Notes under the pieces: model-generated
What the model saw: only the letters and a program-made list of their open reading frames with translations
Told to the model about the DNA's origin: nothing
Database searches by the model: none
Position numbers and translations under genes: made by a program
Source: Promethearchaeota archaeon
Lineage (GTDB): Archaea > Asgardarchaeota > Lokiarchaeia > Sigynarchaeales > SOKP01
NCBI GenBank assembly: GCA_019058515.1
Contig: JAHPYY010000068.1
Coordinates: forward strand, 1 to 13,715
Length of the DNA stretch: 13,715 nucleotides
Direction: 5' to 3'
Shown here: one piece after another, positions 5,953-13,438 of the stretch
How the letters are laid out: each line of letters begins with the position of its first letter
How positions within the stretch are numbered: position 1 is the stretch's first letter

Positions 5953-8505
5953 ATGCAAATCTTTGAGGAGAACGATAAGACTGAAGTTAAAATTACATGT
6001 AAGGTATGTATGGAAGAAATTAAATATTTTATTACTGAGGAAGAATACAAAAACACCGTTAAGTTCCCTATTCGTAAAGAAAACATCCACGGTGTTCCCA
6101 AACACAATTTAATTGTATTTCTTAATAGAAATTTAGAGATAGATAATTTTAAAGTGAAAGAAATATTAGACACAGAAGTAAATTATTCTAAAGAATTAAC
6201 AAGACAAGTATTAAGTGAGATAGATCTCTCTGAAGAGGAGATTAGGTTGTTTTTCCTAACTACAGGAAGAGATGTTGTATCGTTAGGAGAAATTGCTTTA
6301 CTATTGGAAAAATCAAAAGAAGAAAGTCAACAAATCGCTAAAAAGTTCGTTGATAAGGGACTTTATAAAGAAGTTATTGGTGCTACCCCTCATTATTCTG
6401 CATTACCTCCATACGCAGCTCTTTTAAGCCAATTAAAAAACTTTCATTCCTATATATCTACAATTGAGAAAGAAATTCCCCCTCAATTAAGTAAATCTTT
6501 CTCAGAAATAGAATCTCAAGCTGAAGGTGTAAAAGACCTAAAAGATTATACTAATTTTATGTTAGATCTTAAAGAGAATGTGCTATCTAAAATACAATCC
6601 CAAAAAGATAGTATAGAGTCTACTATAACTGGTATTGAAACGATAAAAAATCTTTCAAAAGTGATTTCAAACTTAGAGTCTAACGCAACGCAACTAATGG
6701 AAGAACAGATTAGAGACATAAAAACTCAATTTGGACTTATTAATAACAGAATATCAGACAGTATGAACAAACAAATAGCTAACCTTACTACGAACTTCGA
6801 TAAAATGAATGATAGAATTGCCGAAATCACTAAACAGCAACTTGATCAATTAGCAAATCAATTGGAAAATGTTATGGCAAGAGTCTCCGAAAATCTTAAA
6901 AAATTGCATTTGGGTGTCGTTCAAAAAACTGTTGAAAAAGTTATTAATAATGTCTTTAAAGGTTGGTTGAAAGATATGACCCATAGTTTTAACCAACAAT
7001 TAACTGAATTCGAGCAAAATACTTCTAAAGGAGTTTCTCAAACAGTTGAAAGCCTTAACAATCAATTATCTGAGGTTGAAGTAGTATCAAAAGAAGCTCT
7101 AGAGACCACAACTACAAATTTTAATACTAAATTAATTGGCAATCTAAAAAAATCTATTGATACTACGGTAAACGAGATTAATCAAGTGACTCGCTCTACG
7201 AGTCAATCCGCAGAATACATAAAGGAAATTTTCGGAAGTATAAGCGAAGATTTCAGTAATGCTGTATCCTTAGCGGGAGACAAAATAATGGGCATTTCAG
7301 ATAACATTCTACATTCCTTTAAAGAGTTACAAGAGACTTTCTCAACCCAAGTCTTATTTACTCTAGAATATGTCTTGAAAAAAATTATGGAACGATTAGA
7401 AGTTAGTGAAATAACCACTACGGAGTTCTGGGATCAAGCAAAAAAAGCATCTTTATTTACGGTGAAGGATATCTGGTTTATTAGATCCATCGAAAGCGCT
7501 AAAGCTTATGTTAGGGAAGAGTTGAACAACGCTAAAATGAGAGTTTTAATCGTAACTCCTGAAATTAGCGATATTGATGTTTTAGCTATAAAACAAAGAC
7601 CTCGTCATATAAATATAAGAATTGCATCTTATATTGATGTAAGGAATTCTGAGCATGTGATGATTTTAAATCAATTAGATCAATTACCAAATGTAGCTTA
7701 TCGCCATCGAGAGTTAAGAAATATGTGGGCGATGAGTAGAGATTACGAACAAATTATTTTATGCGTTGTTTCTACAACAGAAGCAAAAAGTAATGTAATT
7801 ACAGAAATCGCAGGCATCGGAAGTATAATTCCAGAGCATATAAAGATACTAGTTCCTATTTTAGAGGATGCATGGATTGGGGCTCGAAAATTAGTTGATT
7901 CTTATAATGTAATTGAAGAAGTCAAAGCCACACCTAGCCGTCAACAAATTCTAACTACTCCAGGGACTTCGATGAAGAGACAAAAATTAATTAAAACACA
8001 GACTTATACTGAGCCTAAAACCGAAAAAGTTGCAGTGTCTCCCAATATTCAAAAACCAGTGGAAAATGTAAAACAAAAACCTTCTTTGAAGCCTGTTACT
8101 CCTCTTAAAAAGAGTTCCCTTTCTGTCTCGGATATTCTAAAAACTAAAAAACAAGCATCCCCAAAAGAAGAAGAATCAACACCAGTTAGTCCCTTATCTA
8201 CACCGAAAACATCAGAACCAATAAAGCAGCAGGCTAGTCCAGGAAAAATCTCAAGTAAAGCTGCTTTATCGAATTATATCGACTTTCTTAAGCAACAGGT
8301 ATCAAATATAACCGCACAGGTTCTTTCAGAAAAGCTATTGTACCTTGCAGAATCAATTGAAATGGTGCTAGGATACTCTCGTGTATTAGATCCTATAAAA
8401 AAAGCCAGTACCGAAATGTCAGTAAAATCTGGTTTGTTGAAAAAACGGGATAAAAAACTAATTTTGAAAAGAATTAATTTCTGGAAAGATAAATTAAATT
8501 TATAA
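5953..8505 (+). CDS. 850-aa coiled-coil protein with putative zinc site, TrmB-like winged helix and PLD/TrmB-effector-like domain
   Basis: Visible parts in order. Residues ~12-65 have CxxC (C16, C19) and HGVPKH (H46, H51), a possible zinc-binding module. Residues ~91-160 resemble a TrmB-type winged helix (LSEEEIRLFFL, GEIALLLEKSKEESQQIAKKF, then DKGLYKE and a short wing). Residues ~165-490 are almost wholly helical, Gln/Asn/Ser-rich and heptad-like, hence a long coiled coil. Residues ~498-645 alternate beta and alpha (RVLIVTPEI, INIRIASYID, EQIILCVVSTTEA) and resemble the TrmB C-terminal/PLD-like fold, but have no HKD catalytic motif. Residues ~655-765 are Pro/Ser/Thr/Lys-rich and probably disordered, and a basic helical domain ends the protein. 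TrmB proteins are normally 250-350 aa and sense sugars while binding promoters; here a ~330-residue coiled coil separates the two halves. No transmembrane segment is seen. It could be a DNA-binding scaffold, a structural nucleoid protein or a signalling sensor. The start is supported by GAGGT at 5940-5944. Confidence 0.88.
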   Translation: MQIFEENDKTEVKITCKVCMEEIKYFITEEEYKNTVKFPIRKENIHGVPKHNLIVFLNRNLEIDNFKVKEILDTEVNYSKELTRQVLSEIDLSEEEIRLFFLTTGRDVVSLGEIALLLEKSKEESQQIAKKFVDKGLYKEVIGATPHYSALPPYAALLSQLKNFHSYISTIEKEIPPQLSKSFSEIESQAEGVKDLKDYTNFMLDLKENVLSKIQSQKDSIESTITGIETIKNLSKVISNLESNATQLMEEQIRDIKTQFGLINNRISDSMNKQIANLTTNFDKMNDRIAEITKQQLDQLANQLENVMARVSENLKKLHLGVVQKTVEKVINNVFKGWLKDMTHSFNQQLTEFEQNTSKGVSQTVESLNNQLSEVEVVSKEALETTTTNFNTKLIGNLKKSIDTTVNEINQVTRSTSQSAEYIKEIFGSISEDFSNAVSLAGDKIMGISDNILHSFKELQETFSTQVLFTLEYVLKKIMERLEVSEITTTEFWDQAKKASLFTVKDIWFIRSIESAKAYVREELNNAKMRVLIVTPEISDIDVLAIKQRPRHINIRIASYIDVRNSEHVMILNQLDQLPNVAYRHRELRNMWAMSRDYEQIILCVVSTTEAKSNVITEIAGIGSIIPEHIKILVPILEDAWIGARKLVDSYNVIEEVKATPSRQQILTTPGTSMKRQKLIKTQTYTEPKTEKVAVSPNIQKPVENVKQKPSLKPVTPLKKSSLSVSDILKTKKQASPKEEESTPVSPLSTPKTSEPIKQQASPGKISSKAALSNYIDFLKQQVSNITAQVLSEKLLYLAESIEMVLGYSRVLDPIKKASTEMSVKSGLLKKRDKKLILKRINFWKDKLNL

Positions 8506-8507
8506 AT

Positions 8508-8519
8508 CTTTCTAGAAAG
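8508..8519. repeat. 12-bp perfect palindrome just after the 850-aa gene
   Basis: CTTTCTAGAAAG begins three bases after the TAA stop at 8503-8505. It has no loop, so it is a poor hairpin terminator; it may be chance or a protein-binding site at the convergent junction with the methyltransferase pseudogene. Confidence 0.25.
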
Positions 8520-8539
8520 CATACTTATTTATTTAACTC

Positions 8540-9641
8540 TTAATCTTGAATTGGATACTTTCCTATGGTTTTAGTGGCTCTAAGCATTGCTTCTATATGT
8601 TCTGGAGGCATATCTCTCGGTATCTCACAACCGAACGCTAACCAATAGCCTCCACCTTTACCAGTAGTTATTATCTTTTTAGAACAATCAATATATACAT
8701 CTTTGGTGTTTACGATAAGGAGTTTGTTATAATTTAGATTTCCCATAATTGTAACTTCCTTTCCAATAATATTTTTTGCCCAAGAACGGTCTATTTGGTA
8801 ATCAAATTGGATTGCCTCTCCCGGATTTGTTTCTTTTACGAAGTGAATACATTGAGGAACATATGCATAACAATGAATTTGTACGGCAGTTCTATATGGT
8901 TTATCTTCTTGTACATTATTTTTTCAGCTTCTGGACAGTATTTTTCGAAAAATTTTGGATACATAAAGTATGCTGATGTTTCTCCTGCCCCTATAATATC
9001 TGCCTCGGCTTCATACATGCCTTTTATAACTTCGACTTCGTAATCAATATACCACTCTAAAATTACTTTAAATTCGTCAGGTTGGTCCAATGAATAGAAG
9101 ATTTGCATTGGGTCAGCACACCAAGAAGATGAACTCCTTGAAAAGGACCCTCTATCCATCCAATTAAAGGCACTTCGTCATCCACTTCTTTGTTAGCTAT
9201 TTCAATAGCGCTATCTGACTCCACTTGTCGACCCGCGTTTATGGAGTCTGGTACGGATAAATTTTAGAAATATTAATACATTTTACCATGACTTAGAACA
9301 GGTTTCACAATTGTTGGGACATCATCGTAGGGAAGCTCGACTTTCGCTCCACAAGCTTCAGCATACGTTCCAATATCAGACGAAAAACATAATGCATCTC
9401 CTCCAAATGCATTATACGCTTTTAATTAACTTTTAGCTATAAGTTTTTCGTCACTAATGTATTTTGAAAATGGAATTTCTGCGAATGTGGCAGAAAAAGT
9501 TTGCGTAAAAGGCATCATTAACACCCTATATGGTTCTATATGCTTAAGTAAAAACATAACACGGTCGAAATGTGTCACCTCTTCCTTGAGATCTTTTGAA
9601 AATTCTCTTGCCTTCACAATAAAATCCCTAACATTCGACAC
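8540..9641 (-). pseudogene. Decayed UroD/MtaA-family (cobalamin-dependent) methyltransferase
   Basis: Reading 9641 down to 8540 reconstructs about 367 codons, near the usual length of the uroporphyrinogen decarboxylase / corrinoid methyltransferase (MtaA, MtbA, CmuA) superfamily. Recognisable pieces in order are YRVLMMPFTQTF, GGDALCFSSDIGTYAEACGA, VELPYDDVPTIVKPVL, VPLIGWIEGPF, EADIIGAGETSA, then IMGNL, GKGGGYW and FGCEIPRDMPPEHIEAML. The frame is broken by TAA at 9428-9426, 9275-9273 and 9266-9264, by a frameshift near 9105-9125, and by another near 8858-8862. The second shift follows VMHM, exactly where the family's zinc-binding HxCG motif should be, so a small deletion probably removed Cys-Gly. 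The probable original start is GTG at 9641. The C-terminal Cys of GCEIP survives. The three nonsense codons argue against random single-base read errors alone. The ancestral protein would have moved methyl groups from a corrinoid carrier to a thiol acceptor; substrate unknown. Confidence 0.88.
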
Positions 9642-9841
9642 GTATTTTTCTTATCATGAAATTTCCATATGATCGCTTAAAACAAGAGATTGAGAAACTA
9701 CACCAAGAAAAGAGAGAGAAATTAGAAGATGCAAATAAATTATAAGGATATTTTTTTAAACTTTTAAACATCATTATCTAGGCATAGGATCGTAGATTTG
9801 ATGTATAATTTTCATTCTCTATAAGTACAACTAAAGTTTAA

Positions 9842-10711
9842 TTGGAATTAATTTTGAATAAAAAGAAATTAAAAAGAAGTATTGCCGTTTTTCAAGAAGC
9901 AGATGTAAAACATAAACTTAACTCTATTACTTTTTTTGTAGTTTTGGTCCAACCAGAAACCGCAGCAAATATTGGGTCTATTTCGCGTGTTATGAAAAAC
10001 TTTAATTTTAAAAATTTAATCATTTTCAATCCAACTGAACATGTGAATGAGATACATAGCTATCAAACTCAAGGTTACGCCATGCACGGAAAGGATATTC
10101 TTTTTAATTCTGAAATAATCATACTAAGGGATTCAGATAATCATCTAACTGAATTTGAAAATTTTTTGAGAAAATTTGATCTAGTCATAGCCACAACTGC
10201 AAAGGGGCGACATTATAGAAACATAACGAGAACATCAATTTTTCCAGAAGATTTAGACTTACCTACTTCAAAAAGACCGCTTAAAATCGCTATTTTATTT
10301 GGAAAAGAATCGAGGGGTTTAACTAACGAGGAAGTATCGCTATCAGATATCTCAGTACGAATTCCCACCCACGAAGACTATCCTACTCTTAATATCTCCC
10401 ACGCATGTGCGATCATTTTATATGAACTATTTTTAAAAACTCATCATCTGCAACTGGGCAAGAAAGATAAACCAATTATTCCCGCAGATAGAGAAGATCG
10501 CAAACTCTTGTACGAACTAATTAACCAAATTATATCTAAATTAAAAATAAGAACTCATAAGATGGAAAGAGTTCTTATTTCTTTCAAAAACATATTTGAA
10601 CGAGCATTCATAACACAAAAGGAGTTAAGTTTAATTACTGGAGTATTTTCAAAAATCCGGTCGATTATTTTCAATTTAAAATTGTACGATAAAAATTCTG
10701 AAGAAAATTAA
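9842..10711 (+). CDS. trmJ: SPOUT-class tRNA 2'-O-methyltransferase, TrmJ-like
   Basis: The three SpoU/TrmH motifs are present. Motif 1 is VLVQPETAANIGSISRVM (residues 34-51, with N43, G45 and R49), motif 2 is LFGKESRGLTNEE (152-164), and motif 3 is IPTHEDYPTLNISHACAIIL (174-193, with N184 and S186). This class folds as a trefoil knot, acts as a dimer and transfers methyl from S-adenosylmethionine to a ribose 2'-OH. Sequence order, the YPTLN variant of motif 3 and the C-terminal helices with an ERAFITQKELSLITGVF stretch (253-269) match TrmJ, which modifies position 32 of the tRNA anticodon loop. An N-terminal addition of ~30 residues is unusual. The start is uncertain: TAA at 9839-9841 closes the frame and TTG follows directly at 9842, with another TTG at 9854. 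The first ATG (residue 51) is inside motif 1, so a non-ATG start is required. No clear ribosome binding site is visible. The gene stands alone. Confidence 0.9.
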   Translation: MELILNKKKLKRSIAVFQEADVKHKLNSITFFVVLVQPETAANIGSISRVMKNFNFKNLIIFNPTEHVNEIHSYQTQGYAMHGKDILFNSEIIILRDSDNHLTEFENFLRKFDLVIATTAKGRHYRNITRTSIFPEDLDLPTSKRPLKIAILFGKESRGLTNEEVSLSDISVRIPTHEDYPTLNISHACAIILYELFLKTHHLQLGKKDKPIIPADREDRKLLYELINQIISKLKIRTHKMERVLISFKNIFERAFITQKELSLITGVFSKIRSIIFNLKLYDKNSEEN

Positions 10712-10781
10712 CATTAAAGCTAACCAAAACAAACAAGTTGTAGGTAAAGTTTTTAAAAACCCGCAAAAATTAACCTATCTT

Positions 10782-10806
10782 TAAGATATTTTCATATCTT
10801 ATCTTT
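10782..10806. terminator. Hairpin between convergent genes, possible bidirectional terminator
   Basis: TAAGATAT (10782-10789) and ATATCTTA (10794-10801) form a perfect 8-bp stem with a 4-nt loop (TTTC), followed by a T-rich run in the plus direction. It fills the gap between the stop codons of the TrmJ-like gene and the convergent cyclin-fold gene, whose TAG is at 10809-10807. Confidence 0.45.
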
Positions 10807-11448
10807 CTAAATGAAAGTTTTAAGCTGAAGATCGATGTAGTCGATATGGGGTTTTAAATTTTCCACGATGAGCTCGTGAAATATTAAATAAAATTGCTCA
10901 AACAGTTCTTCGGGAAACAACCGCATTTCGAAAATAAGCTTATTTGTTATCTCTTCGCATAGAATATTGGTATTAAATGGTTGGTTAAACACCAAAAAAT
11001 CCATTGCAACTTTTTCTGTTTTATCGGAAATGACTTTTTTCGTCAAGTTAAGTGCAATATCTTTTTCGGAATCTAAAAAGTACGGATAATGTTTACCATC
11101 TAAAATCTTAACATAATCTAGAACTCCAACGATTTGCGAAACGCAGTATTCCAGTGTGCTAACCTCAATACCAAAAGATCTAAGGAAAGTTTGTTTAGAT
11201 GTATGCATAGGAAAAGCTCTAGGATGCCTTTCAATAATATAATACGCCGCAATGAAGAAGTTGTAGAGATTATGAGGAATTTTTCTGATTTTATTTAAGT
11301 ATCTATAGATAATGCCTACGGCTTCCATAACCATAGGCTTGTTTAAGTTAAACTTTTCGAGAAACTCCTTTCCGTCGCGAATGAGTTCAATAGTGACTCT
11401 CTCTTTAGAATTTAACGATTTTTGGTTTATTTGGATGAGTTCCATCAT
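10807..11448 (-). CDS. Cyclin-fold protein, resembling a TFB core without zinc ribbon
   Basis: Residues ~17-112 look like one cyclin box: ERVTIELIRDGKEFLEKFNL, then VMEAVGIIYRYLNKI, a conserved-type FFIAAYYIIERHPRAFP helix, and FLRSFGIEVSTLEYCVSQIV, which matches the 'eia..fgvs..tl' helix of TFIIB/TFB and cyclins. Residues ~125-213 are also helical and could be a divergent second repeat. Unlike a normal archaeal TFB (~300 aa) it lacks the N-terminal zinc ribbon and B-reader, so it could not recruit RNA polymerase the usual way. It may be a TFB-derived regulator, a true cyclin-like protein, or only a structural analogue. The start ATG at 11448 is followed at once by a second ATG (11445); no strong ribosome binding site is seen. 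It is divergent from the ribbon-helix-helix gene. Confidence 0.6.
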   Translation of the reverse strand: MMELIQINQKSLNSKERVTIELIRDGKEFLEKFNLNKPMVMEAVGIIYRYLNKIRKIPHNLYNFFIAAYYIIERHPRAFPMHTSKQTFLRSFGIEVSTLEYCVSQIVGVLDYVKILDGKHYPYFLDSEKDIALNLTKKVISDKTEKVAMDFLVFNQPFNTNILCEEITNKLIFEMRLFPEELFEQFYLIFHELIVENLKPHIDYIDLQLKTFI

Positions 11449-11559
11449 AGATCTTCACACAATCAATGATTAAAGTTTGAATATTAAATGAATATCATGT
11501 AAATAGTATCGGAATAATATTCACATATAGATTAAAGTTCCACGCTTATATAAATGTTT

Positions 11560-11605
11560 GTGCATTTTCGCGACTTAGAAGATGCACTATGCATTCATTT
11601 AAATA
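11560..11605 (+). promoter_or_regulatory. Clustered TGCA dyads upstream of the ribbon-helix-helix gene
   Basis: GTGCAT (11560-11565) is repeated inverted as ATGCAC (11582-11587) after 16 nt, and the palindrome ATGCAT follows at 11589-11594. A TATA-like TTTAAATA at 11598-11605 lies next to them, and a second one (TTATATAAA, 11546-11554) lies just upstream. Short palindromic half-sites near the promoter are typical targets of ribbon-helix-helix repressors, so autoregulation is a reasonable inference. The 217-bp gap holds no gene that I can see. Confidence 0.4.
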
Positions 11606-11665
11606 GGTTAATTTCCTTCATAAATATAAGTCCATATTAAAATCAAGCAAATTTTTTCTAGGAAA

Positions 11666-12145
11666 ATGACTCCCCCTAACGATTCATCATCAAAGAAAAG
11701 CGAATTAGAATTACCTAAGGAGAGAATCACAATCAATATGGATAAGTTAGACCACGAAATTGTTATGGAACTTATGGGCACGATGGGAAATTCAAAATCT
11801 TCGGTTATTTGTCAAATTGTTAAGGAGTGGATCGTTCAAAACTCAGAAAAAATGATGAATGTATGGGAAATCGATCTTGCGGGAATAAAAAGAAGAGTAA
11901 AAGCGGAAGCGATGGGGGTTTCGCTTGAAAAAGATCTTGAAGACTACGAGAAATCTATAATAGAGCAATTCCCTGAAATATTTAGCAATGTAGAAGAGAT
12001 AAGTATCGAGGAAGTTGCAGAAGTATTAAAAGTGAATAAAGCTACAATAAGAAAGATTGTGCTGAGTCATAACCAAAAATTAGAAGATCTTGCTTTAGAC
12101 CTGAAATATAAAAATGGAATCATAATAAACAAAAAATTCGAATAA
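11666..12145 (+). CDS. Ribbon-helix-helix (CopG/Arc-like) transcription regulator with C-terminal HTH
   Basis: Residues ~18-62 fit the ribbon-helix-helix pattern: a short strand (KERITINMD), helix 1 (KLDHEIVMELMGTM), a GNSKSS turn, and helix 2 (SVICQIVKEWIVQN). Such proteins dimerise through the strand, which inserts into the DNA major groove. A second segment, IEEVAEVLKVNKATIRKIVL (114-133), looks like a helix-turn-helix. Between them is a charged helical linker. The first 15 residues are polar and probably disordered. At 159 aa it is longer than a bare CopG repressor. The start ATG at 11666 has only a weak AGG close upstream. It is the first gene of a unit with the small protein that begins ~10 bases after its stop. 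An antitoxin role is possible but the partner does not resemble a known toxin. Confidence 0.75.
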   Translation: MTPPNDSSSKKSELELPKERITINMDKLDHEIVMELMGTMGNSKSSVICQIVKEWIVQNSEKMMNVWEIDLAGIKRRVKAEAMGVSLEKDLEDYEKSIIEQFPEIFSNVEEISIEEVAEVLKVNKATIRKIVLSHNQKLEDLALDLKYKNGIIINKKFE

Positions 12146-12155
12146 GGTGGAGAAG

Positions 12156-12395
12156 ATGAGAATGATTTTAAAGAGTAATAAGCAAACTACCGAAGAATAC
12201 GAATTGAGAACTAAACCTAAAGCAAAGCTTAGTGGTAGCTTTTTAACCGAACAAAAATATATTGATCTTTCGGGTATTGTTGTACCTTTTTCTAAACTTC
12301 GAGCTCAGAATCCAAGCGAGTCCGAAAAAGAGTTATTAATTAAAAGAAGAGCTGAATTAAATAGCATCCTAAAACGAGAGCTGTTGGGATTTTAG
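12156..12395 (+). CDS. Small uncharacterised protein (79 aa), cotranscribed with the RHH regulator
   Basis: This is a compact basic protein without recognisable family. It has a polar first third (TTEEYELRTKPKAK), a middle of possible strands (YIDLSGIVVPFSKL), and an amphipathic C-terminal helix (ESEKELLIKRRAELNSILKR). No Cys, no hydrophobic membrane segment, no signal peptide. I prefer ATG at 12156 over the in-frame GTG at 12147, because GGTGG at 12146-12150 works as a ribosome binding site for the ATG and would be covered by the GTG start. It begins ten bases after the stop of the upstream regulator, so the two are very probably one transcript. It could be a regulator partner or co-factor; a toxin role is not supported by any motif. 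Confidence 0.65.
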   Translation: MRMILKSNKQTTEEYELRTKPKAKLSGSFLTEQKYIDLSGIVVPFSKLRAQNPSESEKELLIKRRAELNSILKRELLGF

Positions 12396-12462
12396 GTAAT
12401 CAATTCTACACTTGTTTTGTTGCGAAACCTTTCCTTTTTGATAAAATTAAAAGAAGGAATTA

Positions 12463-12848
12463 ATGTTATTAATTATCGAAAGTCATGGTTCAGATTTTTA
12501 TCTTAATTCAAAAATTACTCATTTGTGTTTCAACGGGATATCCCTTTTTTTCCACGAAATATTGATAAAGATTTACACGAAGTGGATATGACTCTATTAA
12601 GTGGACTTATCTCATCAATTGGGGCTCTAGGAAAAGAATAGTTCAAGAAAAAAATTGTGAAAATCTCAGATGGTGAATCACCTATTGATAGTTCCCAGAT
12701 ATTTATTGTCACAAAAGACAAAATCTCTGAAGGCAAATCAATTTACTTTGTGTTTTTCATAAAAGGAAAGTGCGATACAAAGCCCATAAAAGAAATTTCC
12801 ACAACTATTTTTATTGATTGCAAAAATATTTTGAAAATGCCTGAGTAA
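12463..12848 (+). pseudogene. Decayed small longin/roadblock-like protein
   Basis: A good ribosome binding site (GAAGGA, 12453-12458) precedes ATG at 12463, which opens MLLIIESHGSDFYLNS, the usual strand-turn-strand opening of small profilin-fold proteins common in Asgard archaea. That frame ends at a TGA near 12587. The next frame carries the expected continuation: DKDLHEVDMTLLSGLISSIG, then LGKE, TAG (12639-12641), FKKKIVKISDGES, FIVTKDKISEG and IYFVFFIKG. So one frameshift (somewhere between 12480 and 12565, with a 7-T run at 12545-12551 as a likely site) and one nonsense codon (probably TTG to TAG) separate three parts of one protein of ~128 aa. Such proteins elsewhere partner with small GTPases. 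A GTG at 12657 opens a 63-codon remnant that could still be translated. A homopolymer sequencing error could explain the shift but not the TAG. Confidence 0.65.
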
Positions 12849-12907
12849 TATTCTGGCCAAATCAACAACAAGGTTAATCTGATATTAGAAAACCGAATTG
12901 GCGGTCT

Positions 12908-12929
12908 AAGAAGCTGTTAGCATCTTCTT
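12908..12929. terminator. Weak hairpin between the pseudogene and the RING-like gene
   Basis: AAGAAG (12908-12913) can pair with CTTCTT (12924-12929) across a 10-nt loop, with T-rich sequence around. It lies in the 122-bp gap between the 3' ends of a plus-strand and a minus-strand gene. Little else is visible in this gap. Confidence 0.25.
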
Positions 12930-12970
12930 TCAACATTTGATAGGTTGCTTTACCTTTTTAAGTCATAGAT

Positions 12971-13267
12971 CTATTTTTTTATAGTTTTTGGGACCACAAA
13001 TACATTTTGGCACAAGGGACAAGCGTTATGTTTAGCTAACCACTCTGCTGAACAATTGTAGTGAAATGCATTATCGCAATAAGGACAATTCACAAACGCG
13101 TGGAATTCTTCATTGATCGGTTGGTGACATATTGTACATTTAACTGAAGAGCTTTTGGAGGATTTTTTTTTTATCAGTTTCGCTCCACAGTTCATACAGT
13201 AATTAGTTAATTTTTGGAGTTTTATTCCGCAATTGTAACAATATTTTCTTTGCTTTATTGTAATCAT
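12971..13267 (-). CDS. RING-like C4HC3 zinc-finger protein with N-terminal zinc ribbon
   Basis: The 98-aa protein has two zinc modules. Residues 10-31 form a zinc ribbon from two CxNCGxKL-type knuckles (C10/C13 and C24/C27). After a Lys/Ser linker, residues 44-86 read C44-x2-C47-x13-C61-x2-C64-x4-H69-x2-C72-x10-C83-x2-C86, including FHYNCSAEWL and CPLC, which are typical of RING fingers. The eight ligands follow C4HC3 order, as in PHD or RING-CH fingers, but the W after the fifth-sixth ligands and the CPLC end favour RING. RING proteins bring ubiquitin-charged E2 enzymes to substrates, and small RING proteins occur in archaeal ubiquitin-like gene clusters. No ubiquitin, E1 or E2 gene lies in this window, so an E3 role is inference. 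The ATG at 13267 has no ribosome binding site; TTATTTAAT on the minus strand (13319-13311) is a plausible TATA box. Confidence 0.85.
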   Translation of the reverse strand: MITIKQRKYCYNCGIKLQKLTNYCMNCGAKLIKKKSSKSSSVKCTICHQPINEEFHAFVNCPYCDNAFHYNCSAEWLAKHNACPLCQNVFVVPKTIKK

Positions 13268-13438
13268 GATTTTTATGAAATACTTTTCCTATTCAATTCA
13301 ATTACGATCTATTAAATAATTTATACAATAATAATAATATTGAGACCGATAATTGACATACAAATTTGAAGATAGATTATTTAACTAAAGAGAACAAATC
13401 CAATATTTCAAGAATTTAATTCCTTAATAATAAAGTAA

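Noticed and set aside
9264..9428. Recoding or alternative genetic code (TAA read as an amino acid) in the UroD-family gene
   Set aside because: Two frameshifts are also needed to read the gene, and intact neighbours such as the 850-aa gene, the TrmJ-like gene and the RHH gene terminate at TAA. Pyrrolysine uses TAG and a different methyltransferase family.
9656..9745. Plus-strand 29-codon ORF (MKFPYDRLKQEIEK..., ATG at 9656) just outside the methyltransferase pseudogene
   Set aside because: Charged and in-frame with a TAA at 9743, but too short, without ribosome binding site or TATA box, and overlapping the upstream end of the pseudogene region; may be a remnant, not a supported gene.
11479..11522. 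Inverted repeat GAATATT ... AATATTC upstream of the cyclin-fold gene
   Set aside because: Seven A/T-dominated bases over a long spacer are expected by chance in this composition.
12908..12929. tRNA or structured RNA gene in the 12849-12970 gap
   Set aside because: Only one short hairpin is present; no cloverleaf, T-loop GGTTC-like or CCA-adjacent sequence could be found.
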